64,000 nucleotides of DNA from Corynebacterium kalidii (GTDB lineage: Bacteria; Actinomycetota; Actinomycetes; Mycobacteriales; Mycobacteriaceae). The stretch spans positions 1-64,000 of the forward strand of contig NZ_JALIEA010000012.1 in the NCBI RefSeq assembly GCF_022869005.1. The letters are read 5' to 3'. The position numbers and the translations under genes were made by a program. Positions 28,903 through 37,540 of the stretch are shown here, one piece after another (the stretch's first letter is position 1; each line of letters begins with the position of its first letter). Under the pieces are notes generated by a model. The model searched no databases, had not been told where the DNA came from, and saw only the letters and a program-made list of their open reading frames with translations.

Positions 28903-29526
28903 TCAGTCGCAGGCCCGGTGCAGGGTGGGGGCGAGGCTGGCGGCGATGACGAGGCCGGTGGTCTTCGTCTGGTCGGTGGAGGGGACCAGGGCCTCCCGGA
29001 CGGCGTACCGTGCGATGTCGACGGTGGCCTGCCGCGGTGTGGCGCCCAACGCGAGCCACCCCTCGACCTCGGGCCAGCGCTCGTCCGTCGCCTGCGCGAG
29101 CCGCCGTCCGGCCAGCGTGGCGGTCGACATCGCCCCACCGACGACGATCCCGCCGACGGCGAGCACGTAGCGGGGTGAGAACTCCACCGCGCCGGTGAGG
29201 AAGACCACGGCGAGGACCGTCGTCACCCCGGCGCCCATGGCGCCGGAGACCACCAGGAAGCGGGGGAGCGACCACCCCAGACGCACGGTGGCGGTGACGG
29301 CGGCGACGGTGAACATCACCGCCAGGGCGACACCGACCCACACCGGGTCGGTGATGACCCCGGTGAGTACCACGCTGAGCAGGGCCAGCTGCAGCGTCCC
29401 CCGGGCCACCGCCACGGCCGTACCCCACCGGTGGGGAACCCCGGCGACCGACAGCACCGTGACCGCCACCGTCCCCAGGACGGCCACCGCGGCCAGCGTA
29501 CGCCAGAGCTCGGGGGAGAGGGGCAT
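28903..29526 (-). CDS. FetB/UPF0014-like ABC permease, C-terminally shortened
   Basis: 207-aa membrane protein of the UPF0014 (FetB/YbbM) family, normally ~250-260 aa with seven helices. Family segments: ARGTLQLALLSVVLTGVI, YVLAVGGIVVGGAMSTATLAGRRL and the coupling helix EALVPSTDQTKTTGLV. After GLV, where relatives continue into PGA-type and a final helix, this one ends in IAASLAPTLHRACD. So the last helix is missing, which may be a truncation or frameshift. No FetA ATPase lies nearby; the adjacent ATPase belongs to the siderophore importer. It is 15 bp after that ATPase gene. Confidence 0.8.
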   Translation of the reverse strand: MPLSPELWRTLAAVAVLGTVAVTVLSVAGVPHRWGTAVAVARGTLQLALLSVVLTGVITDPVWVGVALAVMFTVAAVTATVRLGWSLPRFLVVSGAMGAGVTTVLAVVFLTGAVEFSPRYVLAVGGIVVGGAMSTATLAGRRLAQATDERWPEVEGWLALGATPRQATVDIARYAVREALVPSTDQTKTTGLVIAASLAPTLHRACD

Positions 29527-29541
29527 GGCGGGGCGGGGCGG

Positions 29542-30297
29542 TCAGAAGTAGTTGGCCAGGGGACCGTCCGCGGTCTCCAGGACGCGGACGTCGGTGCCGA
29601 AGATCCCGGTGAGCACGTCGTCCTGGATGACGTCCCGGGGGGTGCCGAAGATGTTGACCGCGCCGTCGGTCATCGCGCAGATGTTGTCGGCGTAGCGTGC
29701 GGCGAAGTTGATGTCGTGCAGCACGATGATCACCGTGCGGCCGAGTTCGTCGCAGGCGCGGCGCAGCTGCTTCATCATCTGGACCGAGTGCTTCATGTCC
29801 AGGTTGTTCAGCGGTTCGTCCAGCAGCACGTACTCGGTGTTCTGGGCCAGGACCATCGCCACGTAGGCGCGCTGGCGCTGGCCGCCGGAGAGCTGGTCGA
29901 GGTAGCGGTTCTCGAACTCGGTGAGGTTGAGGAAGTCGATGGCCTCCGAGATGTACTTCTCGTCCTCGACGTTGAGCCGGCCGTGCGAGTAGGGGTAGCG
30001 TCCGAAACCGACGAGCTGGCGGACGGTCAGCCGGGTGACGAAGTGGTTCTCCTGCCGCAGGATCGACAGGTGCTTGGCCACCTCGCCCGACGGTGTCGAG
30101 GCCACGTCCATGCCGCCGACGGTGATGGTCCCGGTGTCGGGCTTCTGCAGGCGTCCGATCATGGTCAGCAGGGTCGACTTGCCCGCACCGTTGGGGCCGA
30201 CGAGCGCGGTGACGCCGCCGGCGGGGATGTCCAGCGTGACCGGCCCGATGGTGGTCTCGGCGCTGTAGGACTTGGAGACGTTGTCGAGCGAGATCAC
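29542..30297 (-). CDS. Iron-siderophore ABC transporter ATPase (YclP/petrobactin type)
   Basis: 251-aa ATPase powering uptake of a ferric siderophore. Walker A GPNGAGKST, signature LSGGQRQRAYVAM, Walker B YVLLDEPLNNLDMKHSV, and H-loop VLHDINFAARYAD are intact. RLTVRQLVGFGRYPYSHGRL and LNNLDMKHSVQMMKQLRR match the YclP/CeuD subgroup. Its start overlaps the permease stop by 4 bp. Cytoplasmic, with two copies expected per transporter. Confidence 0.93.
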   Translation of the reverse strand: MISLDNVSKSYSAETTIGPVTLDIPAGGVTALVGPNGAGKSTLLTMIGRLQKPDTGTITVGGMDVASTPSGEVAKHLSILRQENHFVTRLTVRQLVGFGRYPYSHGRLNVEDEKYISEAIDFLNLTEFENRYLDQLSGGQRQRAYVAMVLAQNTEYVLLDEPLNNLDMKHSVQMMKQLRRACDELGRTVIIVLHDINFAARYADNICAMTDGAVNIFGTPRDVIQDDVLTGIFGTDVRVLETADGPLANYF

Positions 30298-31334
30298 AGA
30301 CGACCCTTTCGCATGATGAAGAAGAGGAAGACGCTACCACCGACGAGCTCGATGATGATGGTCACCGCGCCCTCGGCGTAGAAGAAGTTCCGCATGATGA
30401 AGTACGAGCCGGACAGCACGATGTAGCCCACCAGGACCGCGACGGGCAGGATCAGACGGTGGTCGTAGGTGTCGGTGAGCTGGTAGGCCAGCGTGGCGAC
30501 GAGGAAACCGAGGAAGGTCATCGGGCCGACCAGCGAGGTCGTCATCGCCATGAGGACGGCGACCATGAACAGCAGCATCATCAGTTCACGCTTGTGGTTG
30601 ATGCCCAGGTTGCCGGCCGTGTCCCGTCCGAGGGCGACGACGTTGAGCCGGCGCGACCGCAGGTACAGGATCGTGCAGGTCACCGCGACAATGGGGATGA
30701 CCAGCGCGAAGTTGTCGGTGTCGGCGTTGCCCACGTTGCCGAAGGTGCGGGCGGTGAGGATGTCGAACTCGCTGGGCTCGAGCAGCCGCTGCATGAACGT
30801 CGACAGTGCGCCGAGGCCGCCGCCGAGAACGACGCCGACCAGCAGCATCACGTGGATGTTGCCGAACCTGCCGGACAGCAGCCAGGTGTAGAGGCCCACG
30901 GCGAAGACGATCATCAGGACGGACTGCACGATGAACTGCGGGGTACCGGTGAAGGCGGCCAGCCCGGCGGAGCCGAGGAAGAAGATCACCGCCGTCTGGA
31001 CGGCGACGTACAGGGCCTCGAAACCCATGATCGACGGGGTGATGATCCGGTTGTTCGTGGCCGTGTGGAAGGACACGGTGGCGAACGCCTGGCAGAAGGC
31101 GACGATCAGCATCGCGATGAGCGTGTCGACGCGCATCCGGGCGATCTTCCAGTAGCCCTCGGTGCCGAAGTCCAGGGGGTTGCCGTAGCTCAGGTGGGCC
31201 ACGGTGAACCCGAGGGCGGCGACCATCAGGACGGTGACCAGGGTGATGTACTTCAGGCGCTGTCGCGGGGTGGCGAACGGACCGGAGTGCCGTGGGGTGG
31301 ACCGGACGTCGGACTCGGGGGCGTTAACGGGCAT
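30294..31334 (-). CDS. Iron-siderophore ABC transporter permease 2 (YclO/FecCD type)
   Basis: 346-aa FecCD-family permease with about nine helices and a Ser/Pro/Arg-rich 25-residue start. The ATPase-contact region near GRDTAGNLGINHKREL and the GPMTFLGFLVATLAYQLT helix are typical. It begins 11 bp inside the preceding permease gene, with CAGGAG as ribosome site, and its stop overlaps the ATPase start by 4 bp. Pairs with permease 1 to form the channel. Confidence 0.92.
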   Translation of the reverse strand: MPVNAPESDVRSTPRHSGPFATPRQRLKYITLVTVLMVAALGFTVAHLSYGNPLDFGTEGYWKIARMRVDTLIAMLIVAFCQAFATVSFHTATNNRIITPSIMGFEALYVAVQTAVIFFLGSAGLAAFTGTPQFIVQSVLMIVFAVGLYTWLLSGRFGNIHVMLLVGVVLGGGLGALSTFMQRLLEPSEFDILTARTFGNVGNADTDNFALVIPIVAVTCTILYLRSRRLNVVALGRDTAGNLGINHKRELMMLLFMVAVLMAMTTSLVGPMTFLGFLVATLAYQLTDTYDHRLILPVAVLVGYIVLSGSYFIMRNFFYAEGAVTIIIELVGGSVFLFFIMRKGRL

Positions 31335-32343
31335 ACCGGCGGCTCCTGACCAGGAGGAGGATGAAGACGACCGCGCCGACGACGCCGAGAATCAGCGACA
31401 CCGGGATCTCGAACGGGGCGATGACGGTGCGGGCGATGATGTCGCAGACGATAAGCACCCAGATGCCCAGCATGCAGACCCACGGGAGATTGGAGCGCAG
31501 GTTGTCGCCGCGGAACAGCGAGACGATGTTGGGGACGATCAGCCCCAGGAACGGCAGCGATCCGATGACCACGGTGACGACGCCCGACACCACGGCGATC
31601 ATGAGGATCCCCAGCATCAGGACGCGGGTGTAGTTCAGCCCGACGTTGGTCGCGATGTCCTTGCCGAGGCCGGCGACGGTGAAGCGGTCGGCGATGACGA
31701 AGATCAGGACGGTGACCGCCAGCACGATGAACAACAGCTCGTACCTGCCGCGCACCACGCTGGTGAAGCTTCCGGCGAACCAGATGCCGAGTTGCTGGAG
31801 CATGTCGGTCTTCAGCGCGACGTAGCTGGACACCGACCCGACCACGGCGCCGAGCATGATGCCGACGATGGGCACGATCAGCGACGACTTGAGCGTGACG
31901 CGCTGCAGGAAGAGGAAGAAGACGATGGTGCCGACGAGGGCGAAGAGGATCGCGCCGACCATCCGGGTGAGCAGGCTGGCCCCCGGGATCATGATCATCG
32001 TCACGATGAGCCCCAGCCCGGCCCACTCGGTGGTGCCGGTGGTGGTGGGTTCGACGAACTTGTTCTGGGTGAGCAGCTGCATCACCAGCCCGCTCATGGC
32101 CATCGCCGCACCGGCGAGCGCCAGGGCGATGGTGCGGGGGACGCGGGTGACCCCGAAGATCATCCAGCCGTCGTCGTGCCCGGTGATGTCGAAGACCCCG
32201 ACGAACAGGGAGATCACGATCAGCAGGAGCGTGAACGCCACACCTGCCAGCAGGGGCCAGGTGGTGCGCCACCGTGACTGCGTCGGCGAGGACGCGGGGG
32301 ACGGTGGCGCCTCATCGGCGGCCCGGGATGGTGCGACGGTCAT
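31324..32343 (-). CDS. Iron-siderophore ABC transporter permease 1 (YclN/FecCD type)
   Basis: 339-aa BtuC-fold permease. The first helix is WPLLAGVAFTLLLIVISLFVGV, then VPRTIALALAGAAMAMSGLVMQLLTQN and ARTVIAPFEIPVSLILGVVGAVVF, the standard sequence order of FecCD proteins. Ends in LLLVRSRRYAR. Preceded by a 66-bp gap from the binding-protein gene, so the permeases may be expressed at lower level. Confidence 0.92.
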   Translation of the reverse strand: MTVAPSRAADEAPPSPASSPTQSRWRTTWPLLAGVAFTLLLIVISLFVGVFDITGHDDGWMIFGVTRVPRTIALALAGAAMAMSGLVMQLLTQNKFVEPTTTGTTEWAGLGLIVTMIMIPGASLLTRMVGAILFALVGTIVFFLFLQRVTLKSSLIVPIVGIMLGAVVGSVSSYVALKTDMLQQLGIWFAGSFTSVVRGRYELLFIVLAVTVLIFVIADRFTVAGLGKDIATNVGLNYTRVLMLGILMIAVVSGVVTVVIGSLPFLGLIVPNIVSLFRGDNLRSNLPWVCMLGIWVLIVCDIIARTVIAPFEIPVSLILGVVGAVVFILLLVRSRRYAR

Positions 32344-32409
32344 GGGGGTCCTGTCTGTCCTGCGGTGTCGCGGTGGGCCGTGGGGAGGGGCACCACCGGT
32401 GACGGGTGA

Positions 32410-33435
32410 CTACTTCGAGTCGTTGGCCTCGAAGGCGTCGGCGATGTTGTTCAGCGCGGTAGTGTACGCCTCGATGTCCTCGGTGGTGTAGAAGTCGTCC
32501 GGGAAGTAGACGATGTTGCCGTCCTTGACCGCCGGGACGTTCTGCAGCGCCTCGGAGTCGGCGATGACCTCGTCGGCGGGGCGGGCGTCCTCCCCGGCGG
32601 AGGAGACGGCGGCGTCGCGGTCCATGACGATCAGCCAGTCCGGGCTGGACTCGGCGATGGCCTCGACGGAGATGTCGTCGCCCTGGTGGTTGGAGGAGCC
32701 GTCACGCTCCAGTGAGGGGGTCAGTTCCAGCATGTCGAAGACCGGGCCGATCGAGCGGCCGGTGGTCGGGGCGGAGTAGGAGATGTCGCCACCGGAGACG
32801 ATGACACCCATCACGGTCTCCTCGGGGTTGTAGGCGGCCTTGGCCCGCTCCTTGGCCTCGTCGAAGTCCGCGACCAGTGCGTCGGCCTCGTCCTCCTTGC
32901 CGAAGACCTCGCCGATGAGGTCGGTGATCTGCTTGAGGGTCTCCTCCAGCGGCTGGTTGGCCTCGCCTTCGGCGTCCTCACCGAAGCTGAGGTCGATGAT
33001 CGGGGTGTCCGGGAGGAGTTCCTTCATCTCGTCGTACTGGCTGGCGTAGCGGTAGCCGGTGACGATGAGGTCGGGGTCGGCGGCGACGAGTTCCTCGAGG
33101 TTGGGCTCACGGTGCGAGCCGGTGTCGTGGATCTCGGTGTCGTCGTGGTACTTCTCGATCGTGTCGGGGATCAGGGTGACCGGGGCGGAGACCAGGTCGA
33201 TGTCCCAGTCCGCGAGCACCTGGAAGATGCGGTTGTCGAAGGCGGCGACGCGCTCCGGGTCGGCGGGGATCTCGACTTCGCCGCGGGCGTCGGTGACGGT
33301 GCGGGTCTCGCCGGAGGCGGAGTCGTCGCTGTCCGAGGAATCGGAGGAGCAGGCGGCGAGGGCGCCCATGGAGAGTACGGCGGTCATGGACACGGCCAGC
33401 GCGCGGCTGGTGGTGCGACGGAAGGTGATGCGCAT
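32410..33435 (-). CDS. Iron-siderophore binding lipoprotein (YclQ/CeuE-like)
   Basis: 341-aa solute-binding lipoprotein, first gene of the importer. Signal peptide with lipobox MGALAACSSDS, then an Asp/Ser linker and the class III periplasmic binding fold: DARGEVEIPADPERVAAFD, then GSHREPNLEELVAADPDLIVTGYRYASQYDEM and the linker helix. It resembles catecholate/petrobactin binders. Arg/Tyr residues in TGYRYAS could contact a trianionic siderophore. AAGGAAC precedes ATG 33435. A DtxR-like operator overlaps its promoter, so iron should repress the operon. Confidence 0.92.
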   Translation of the reverse strand: MRITFRRTTSRALAVSMTAVLSMGALAACSSDSSDSDDSASGETRTVTDARGEVEIPADPERVAAFDNRIFQVLADWDIDLVSAPVTLIPDTIEKYHDDTEIHDTGSHREPNLEELVAADPDLIVTGYRYASQYDEMKELLPDTPIIDLSFGEDAEGEANQPLEETLKQITDLIGEVFGKEDEADALVADFDEAKERAKAAYNPEETVMGVIVSGGDISYSAPTTGRSIGPVFDMLELTPSLERDGSSNHQGDDISVEAIAESSPDWLIVMDRDAAVSSAGEDARPADEVIADSEALQNVPAVKDGNIVYFPDDFYTTEDIEAYTTALNNIADAFEANDSK

Positions 33436-33537
33436 TCGACAGGTTCCTTATGTCTCGGCGACCGGGCTGGGGGAGCCAACGTCAGGAGCCCCGAGGTCGC
33501 GGTCGTGAACTGGCTGAGCAAAACTCGTTCGTGGTGC

Positions 33538-33567
33538 AGATTAGCTGAGCCGAACCGAATGCAGCAA
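33538..33567 (-). promoter_or_regulatory. Promoter of the siderophore importer operon
   Basis: Minus strand: TTGCTG (33562-33567) and TAATCT (33538-33543) with an 18-bp spacer, about 100 nt upstream of ATG 33435. The DtxR-like box covers the spacer and -10. Confidence 0.55.
33541..33559. promoter_or_regulatory. DtxR/IdeR-like operator
   Basis: The 19-mer TTAGCTGAGCCGAACCGAA agrees with the DtxR consensus TTAGGTTAGCCTAACCTAA at 15 of 19 positions and retains the partial dyad. It overlaps the importer's -10, which fits iron-dependent repression. Found by eye, no scoring matrix was run. Confidence 0.75.
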
Positions 33568-33761
33568 AGCACACCCTAACTAGAAGATAGGGTCGGGTGG
33601 GTTACCCGCCCGGGTATGTCCGCGTCGACGTCGGACGGGGGCCGGTGTACCACGAGGTCACACCGGTGTCGTCCCGCACCGTCGTGCCTTCCTGCCCGTC
33701 GCTATCGGGGGTGAAACCAGGGGTGTCATCGCGGGGGACGGTACGGGGTGGCAGGGGGTGG

Positions 33762-34757
33762 TCACAGTCCCCAGGCGCCGGCGAGGATCTCCGTCGCCCG
33801 CAGCGACTTCTCGGTGGACGGTGCCTGGATGGCGACCATCAGCTCGTCCGCCTGGGCGGTGGCGGTGAACCCCTCCAGGTAGTCGCGGACCTGGTCGCCC
33901 GTCCCGACGGCGGAGTAGCGCAGCATCGACAGGATCTGGTCGGCCGCCGGCGACGACATGAGCAGGTCGAGCTCCTCCTCGGAGACCTTCCGCCCCCGCA
34001 GTGCCATCGCCTTGACCCGGTTGCGACGGACCTGTTCATGCTGCTCGGCGGCGTCGGACTCGGTGTCGGCGGCAGTCACGTTCACCGCGGCGATCACATA
34101 GGGTTCCGGATGCTCCGTCGACGGCCGGTAGGTCTCCCGGTACACCGTGACGGCCTCCTTCAGGGCGTCCGGCGCGAAGTGCGAGGCGAAGGAGTAGGGC
34201 AGTCCCAGCTGCGCCGCCAGCTGTGCGCCGAACAGGGACGACCCGAGGATGTAGAGCGGCACGTGCGTGCCGGCACCGGGCGTCGCCGACACGCCGCCGA
34301 CCCGGGAATGGCCGGAGAGGTACCCCTGGAGTTCCCGCACGTCGTCGGGGAACGATTCCGCGGACCGGGGGTCACGGCGCAGGGCGAGGACGGTCCGCTG
34401 GTCGGTGCCGGGGGCCCTCCCGAGCCCCAGGTCGATCCGGTCAGGGTAGAGCTCAGCGAGGGTGCCGTACTGCTCGGCGATCACCAGCGGCGAGTGGTTC
34501 GGCAGCATCACCCCGCCCGACCCGAGACGGATGGTCTCGGTCTTCGCCGCCACGTGGGCGATCAGCACAGCCGGCGAGCTGGACGCGATATGCGGCATAT
34601 TGTGGTGCTCGGCGTACCAGATACGTGAGTAGCCGAGCCGTTCGGCCTGTCGCGCCTGGTCGACGGAACGCCGGAAAGCGTCTCCGGGACGCTCCCCGTC
34701 GTAGACGGTCGCGAAGTCGATGAGGGAGAGGGGGACGTGCCGTTGGTCGGTATGCAT
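33762..34757 (-). CDS. LLM class flavin-dependent oxidoreductase
   Basis: 331-aa luciferase-like monooxygenase family protein. Family features are the N-terminal [20 protein letters not shown], then [40 protein letters not shown] and [15 protein letters not shown], the group often annotated by MsnO8-type relatives. Uses reduced flavin (FMNH2 or F420). The substrate is unknown. It faces left, with a 200-bp gap from the iron operon promoter and 21 bp from the HdeD-like gene, so it may belong to that transcript. The flavin reductase gene five kilobases away could supply FMNH2, but they are not adjacent. Confidence 0.87.
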   Translation of the reverse strand: MHTDQRHVPLSLIDFATVYDGERPGDAFRRSVDQARQAERLGYSRIWYAEHHNMPHIASSSPAVLIAHVAAKTETIRLGSGGVMLPNHSPLVIAEQYGTLAELYPDRIDLGLGRAPGTDQRTVLALRRDPRSAESFPDDVRELQGYLSGHSRVGGVSATPGAGTHVPLYILGSSLFGAQLAAQLGLPYSFASHFAPDALKEAVTVYRETYRPSTEHPEPYVIAAVNVTAADTESDAAEQHEQVRRNRVKAMALRGRKVSEEELDLLMSSPAADQILSMLRYSAVGTGDQVRDYLEGFTATAQADELMVAIQAPSTEKSLRATEILAGAWGL

Positions 34758-34778
34758 GACCCCGACGGTACGCCGGGG

Positions 34779-35372
34779 TCAGTGGCAGCGCCGCAACCGG
34801 ATTCCGATGACCACGGAGAGGGCGCCGAACAGCAGGCCGTAGACGCCCAGGAGCCAGGCGAGGGCCACGAGGCCGCCGGCCGGCTCGGCGAGGGCGAGGC
34901 CGCCGAGCAGGACGCCGAAGACGATGTTGAGCAGGCCGGTCACCAGGCTCCACCCGCTGGCACGGGACGCGGTCCGTGCGATGCCGGTCAGGACAAGACC
35001 GAGCGCCATGATCCACAGGACGGCCATCGCGCCGACGACGGCGAAGCCCACGGGGAAGACGATCACGGCGACACCGGCCAGGGCCGTGACGACGCCGGAG
35101 AACATGGTGAAGCCCCAGGAGGCGGCGTGTGAGCGCTGCTGGAGCGCGAGGCCGGCCGTGCTGAATCCGTCGACGAGCAGCCACAGTCCGATGACCAGCC
35201 CCACGACCGCGGCGGTCTCCATGGGGAACAGGAGCAGTGCCAGTCCGACGACGATGCTCAGCCCGCCTCGCCACAGGAGCATCCGACCGCCGGTGTCGCG
35301 GAGATGCCGACCGAGGTGAGGGCCGGGTACTGCATAAGAACACTCGGTGGTGTCCCCAGGACGGGTAATCAT
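34779..35372 (-). CDS. HdeD/DUF308 family membrane protein
   Basis: 197-aa protein with six hydrophobic helices in a repeated pattern: GGLSIVVGLALLLFP, VVGLVIGLWLLVDG, FSGVVTALAGVAVIVFP, VVGAMAVLWIMALGLVLTG, LVTGLLNIVFGVLLG and VALAWLLGVYGLLFGAL. This is the HdeD/DUF308 plan. ATG 35372 follows a -10-like TACGAT by nine bases. A much longer reading frame upstream is not supported. Role unknown; acid-resistance naming comes from E. coli and need not apply. Confidence 0.82.
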   Translation of the reverse strand: MITRPGDTTECSYAVPGPHLGRHLRDTGGRMLLWRGGLSIVVGLALLLFPMETAAVVGLVIGLWLLVDGFSTAGLALQQRSHAASWGFTMFSGVVTALAGVAVIVFPVGFAVVGAMAVLWIMALGLVLTGIARTASRASGWSLVTGLLNIVFGVLLGGLALAEPAGGLVALAWLLGVYGLLFGALSVVIGIRLRRCH

Positions 35373-35603
35373 GGCGACCGATCGTAGACCTGCGTGAGGA
35401 GACCGCACAACTCCTATGGGGCCGGCTGTGAACACGCTGATTGTGCGCCCCGTGAATCTACGTCTTGACCTGCTGTAACAGGGGTTCTGGGTGGGCGCGG
35501 GCGCGCCCTGTGCGCGGGATTCCGCGATTTTTCGTGACACGGGGCACACGTGGGTTATCCTGTCTTCTGAGGTAGTTATCGTTTCAGAAGAGGTCCAGGT
35601 CAC

Positions 35604-35831
35604 ATGAGTTCCGTCATCGACACCGGTCATCCGGTTCCGGGCACACGCCCGGCGGGCTCGGTACGGCCCTTCTCCTCGACCTCGGTCGTGACGCGACCGG
35701 AAGGCCCGTGTTCGGGGATCCCGGTGGTGTCGGAGGCTATGATCCTCGTGACGGACGACGGTGGTGGCGGAGATGACCTGTCCGCGCCAGTTCCACAACT
35801 CACCAGCGCTATTGACGAGCGAAAGCAGTAG
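35604..35831 (+). CDS. Possible small ORF upstream of the cytochrome b gene
   Basis: 75 codons from ATG 35604, with AGAGGT about 12 nt upstream, ending 11 bp before the next gene. The product has no known domain and looks low-complexity (Thr/Ser/Pro/Gly). The 5' sequence contains a hairpin, CTTCTGA/TCAGAAG (35564-35570, 35584-35590), and a TATCCT -10-like element at 35556. It may be a leader peptide or merely the 5' UTR of the cytochrome gene. Confidence 0.3.
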   Translation: MSSVIDTGHPVPGTRPAGSVRPFSSTSVVTRPEGPCSGIPVVSEAMILVTDDGGGGDDLSAPVPQLTSAIDERKQ

Positions 35832-35842
35832 GAGACTACATA

Positions 35843-37417
35843 ATGTCCAACGACGACAACAAGGCTCAGCCGATGAAGCTGACGCCGCCTGTCGCCCAGG
35901 CGCCTGGTGCGCCGAGTGCACCGGCGGCACCGGCAGCGCCCGCCACTCCGGCCGCCCCCGCAGCGCCGGTCGAACCGGACGCGACGGCCCCCGCAGCGCC
36001 GGCGACCCCGGCCGCTCCGGCGGCTCCGGCGGCCGGTAGTGCTGCACCGCAGGAGGCTTCCTCGGAGGTGTCGGCATCACCGGCTGCTCCGGGCGCGCCG
36101 ATGAAACTCTCTGTCCCGGCTGCTCCGGGCGCGCCGGCAGCGCCGGGTGCTCCTGCAGCTCCTGCCGCTCCTTCGGCACCGAGTGCACCTGCAGCTCCTG
36201 CTGCGCCTAGTGCTCCCGCTGCCCCGGGTGCGCCTGCCGCCCCGGCAGCTCCCGGTGCTCCTGGCGCTCCTGCGGCCCCGGGTGCACCCGGTGCTCCTGG
36301 TGCTCCTGCGGCCCCGGGTGCTCCCGGTGCGCCTGCCGCCCCGGCAGCTCCCGGCGCTCCCACGGCTCCCGGTGCTCCCGGTGCTCCCGGTGCACCCGGC
36401 GCACCTGCCACACCCGCTGCTCCGGGTGCCCCGGCCGCTGCCGCCCCGGCGTCGAAGCCGGCCGCCGCGACGGCGCAGAAGCCGAAGTCCGAGCAGAAGC
36501 CCAAGCGTGAACCGATCATGATCGGCGAGCGCACCCTGGGCCAGGTCGGCAAACTCGCCGGCATCGGCCTGGTGGCTGCTGCGGTGTTCGCCGCGGTGGT
36601 CATCCTCGCCGCCCGCTGGTTCACCGGTCTCGAGTCCGTCTCCTCCTGGATGGACCGCTACCCCGGCGAGTACCACCTGCCGGACTTCGTCGACGACGGC
36701 TTCCCCGCCTGGGCACGGTGGACGCACTTCCTGAACTTCTTCTTCATGGCGATGATCATCCAGTCCGGGTTGCGCGTCAGGCAGCAGCAGAAGCCACCGG
36801 CGGTGTGGCAGCCCAAGAAGGGTGGCAAGAAGATCAGCATCCACCTGTGGCTGCACACCTCCCTTGACCTGCTGTGGATCCTCAACGGTGTGGTGTTCGT
36901 GGTGCTGTTGTTCATCTCCGGGCACTGGGCACGGATCGTGCCGACCAGCTGGGAGGTGTTCCCGAACGCCGCGTCCTCGATCCTGCAGTACGCCTCGATG
37001 CAGTGGCCCGAGGAGAACGGCTGGGTCAACTACAACAGCCTGCAGCAGATCATGTACTTCCTGGTGGTGTTCGTCGCCGCACCGTTGGCGATCATCTCCG
37101 GCCTGCGGATGAGTGAGTGGTGGCCGAAGAACGCCACGAAGCTGAACAAGATCTACCCGGCGCCGGTGGCCCGCAAGATCCACTTCCCGACGATGCTGTT
37201 CTTCGTGCTCTTCATCATCGCCCACGTGTTCCTGGTGTTCGCCACCGGAATGACCAAGAACCTGAACCACATGTTCGCCGGAACCCCGGTCGACGGCTGG
37301 GGCGGATTCTTCTGGATGCTCGGCGCGGTGTTCCTCACCATCGGGGTGCTGTTCGCCACACGTCCGTTGGTGTTGGCGCCGATCGCGTCGCGGTTCGGCC
37401 AGGTCAGCGCCCGCTAG
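35843..37417 (+). CDS. Membrane cytochrome b domain protein with collagen-like Pro/Ala/Gly region
   Basis: 524 aa. Residues ~15-215 are almost entirely Pro, Ala and Gly with PGAP-type triplets, plus a basic linker (KPAAATAQKPKSEQKPKRE). From ~230 begins a membrane cytochrome: GLVAAAVFAAVVILAARWF, ARWTHFLNFFFMAMII with a conserved His, HLWLHTSLDLLWILNGVVFVVL with another, and FPTMLFFVLFIIAHVFLVFATGMTKNLNHMF. Histidines in these helices are the probable heme ligands, as in thiosulfate/formate-type cytochrome b556 (cytochrome b/b6 or b561-like) subunits. No catalytic partner subunit lies next to it. RBS TAGGAGA precedes ATG 35843. The Pro-rich region is probably a spacer into the cell wall or cytosol. 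Confidence 0.8.
   Translation: MSNDDNKAQPMKLTPPVAQAPGAPSAPAAPAAPATPAAPAAPVEPDATAPAAPATPAAPAAPAAGSAAPQEASSEVSASPAAPGAPMKLSVPAAPGAPAAPGAPAAPAAPSAPSAPAAPAAPSAPAAPGAPAAPAAPGAPGAPAAPGAPGAPGAPAAPGAPGAPAAPAAPGAPTAPGAPGAPGAPGAPATPAAPGAPAAAAPASKPAAATAQKPKSEQKPKREPIMIGERTLGQVGKLAGIGLVAAAVFAAVVILAARWFTGLESVSSWMDRYPGEYHLPDFVDDGFPAWARWTHFLNFFFMAMIIQSGLRVRQQQKPPAVWQPKKGGKKISIHLWLHTSLDLLWILNGVVFVVLLFISGHWARIVPTSWEVFPNAASSILQYASMQWPEENGWVNYNSLQQIMYFLVVFVAAPLAIISGLRMSEWWPKNATKLNKIYPAPVARKIHFPTMLFFVLFIIAHVFLVFATGMTKNLNHMFAGTPVDGWGGFFWMLGAVFLTIGVLFATRPLVLAPIASRFGQVSAR
35890..36460 (+). repeat. Short imperfect tandem repeats encoding the Pro/Gly/Ala region
   Basis: Runs of 9-15 bp units such as GGTGCTCCCGGTGCTCC and GCCCCGGGTGC repeat many times. 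Codon third positions vary, so it is coding repeat and not simple DNA slippage alone; it can expand or contract. Confidence 0.85.
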
Positions 37418-37462
37418 TCCTGCTGAGCGGACGGTGCCCCGGTGGTTTCCGGGGCCCGGCGC

Positions 37463-37516
37463 CGACAACGCGGGGGATGGACGTCCGGATGCGGACGTCC
37501 ATCCCCCGCGTTGTCG
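37463..37516. terminator. 25-bp perfect inverted repeat between convergent genes
   Basis: Arms 37463-37487 and 37492-37516 match perfectly with a 4-nt loop (GATG); the arm begins CGACAACGCGGGGGATGG. It sits 46 bp after the cytochrome stop and 25 bp before the PH-domain gene's stop. Without a T-tract on either side, a bidirectional terminator is likely but not certain. Confidence 0.6.
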
Positions 37517-37540
37517 TCTGCGGGAGGTACGGGGAGGGGA

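Noticed and set aside
28337..30340. 667-codon frame joining flavin reductase, FetB-like and ATPase regions
   Set aside because: The upstream part of this frame is Arg-rich shadow of the ATPase and FetB-like genes; only the last ~182 residues form a domain.
34779..36188. 469-codon minus frame upstream of the HdeD-like gene
   Set aside because: Only the last 197 residues from ATG 35372 form a membrane domain; the rest overlaps the Pro-rich cytochrome gene in antisense.
35866..36624. Minus-strand Gly/Ala-rich collagen-like frame across the repeat
   Set aside because: It is the mirror of the plus-strand Pro/Ala/Gly repeat and lacks other coding signs; the plus strand continues into a cytochrome.
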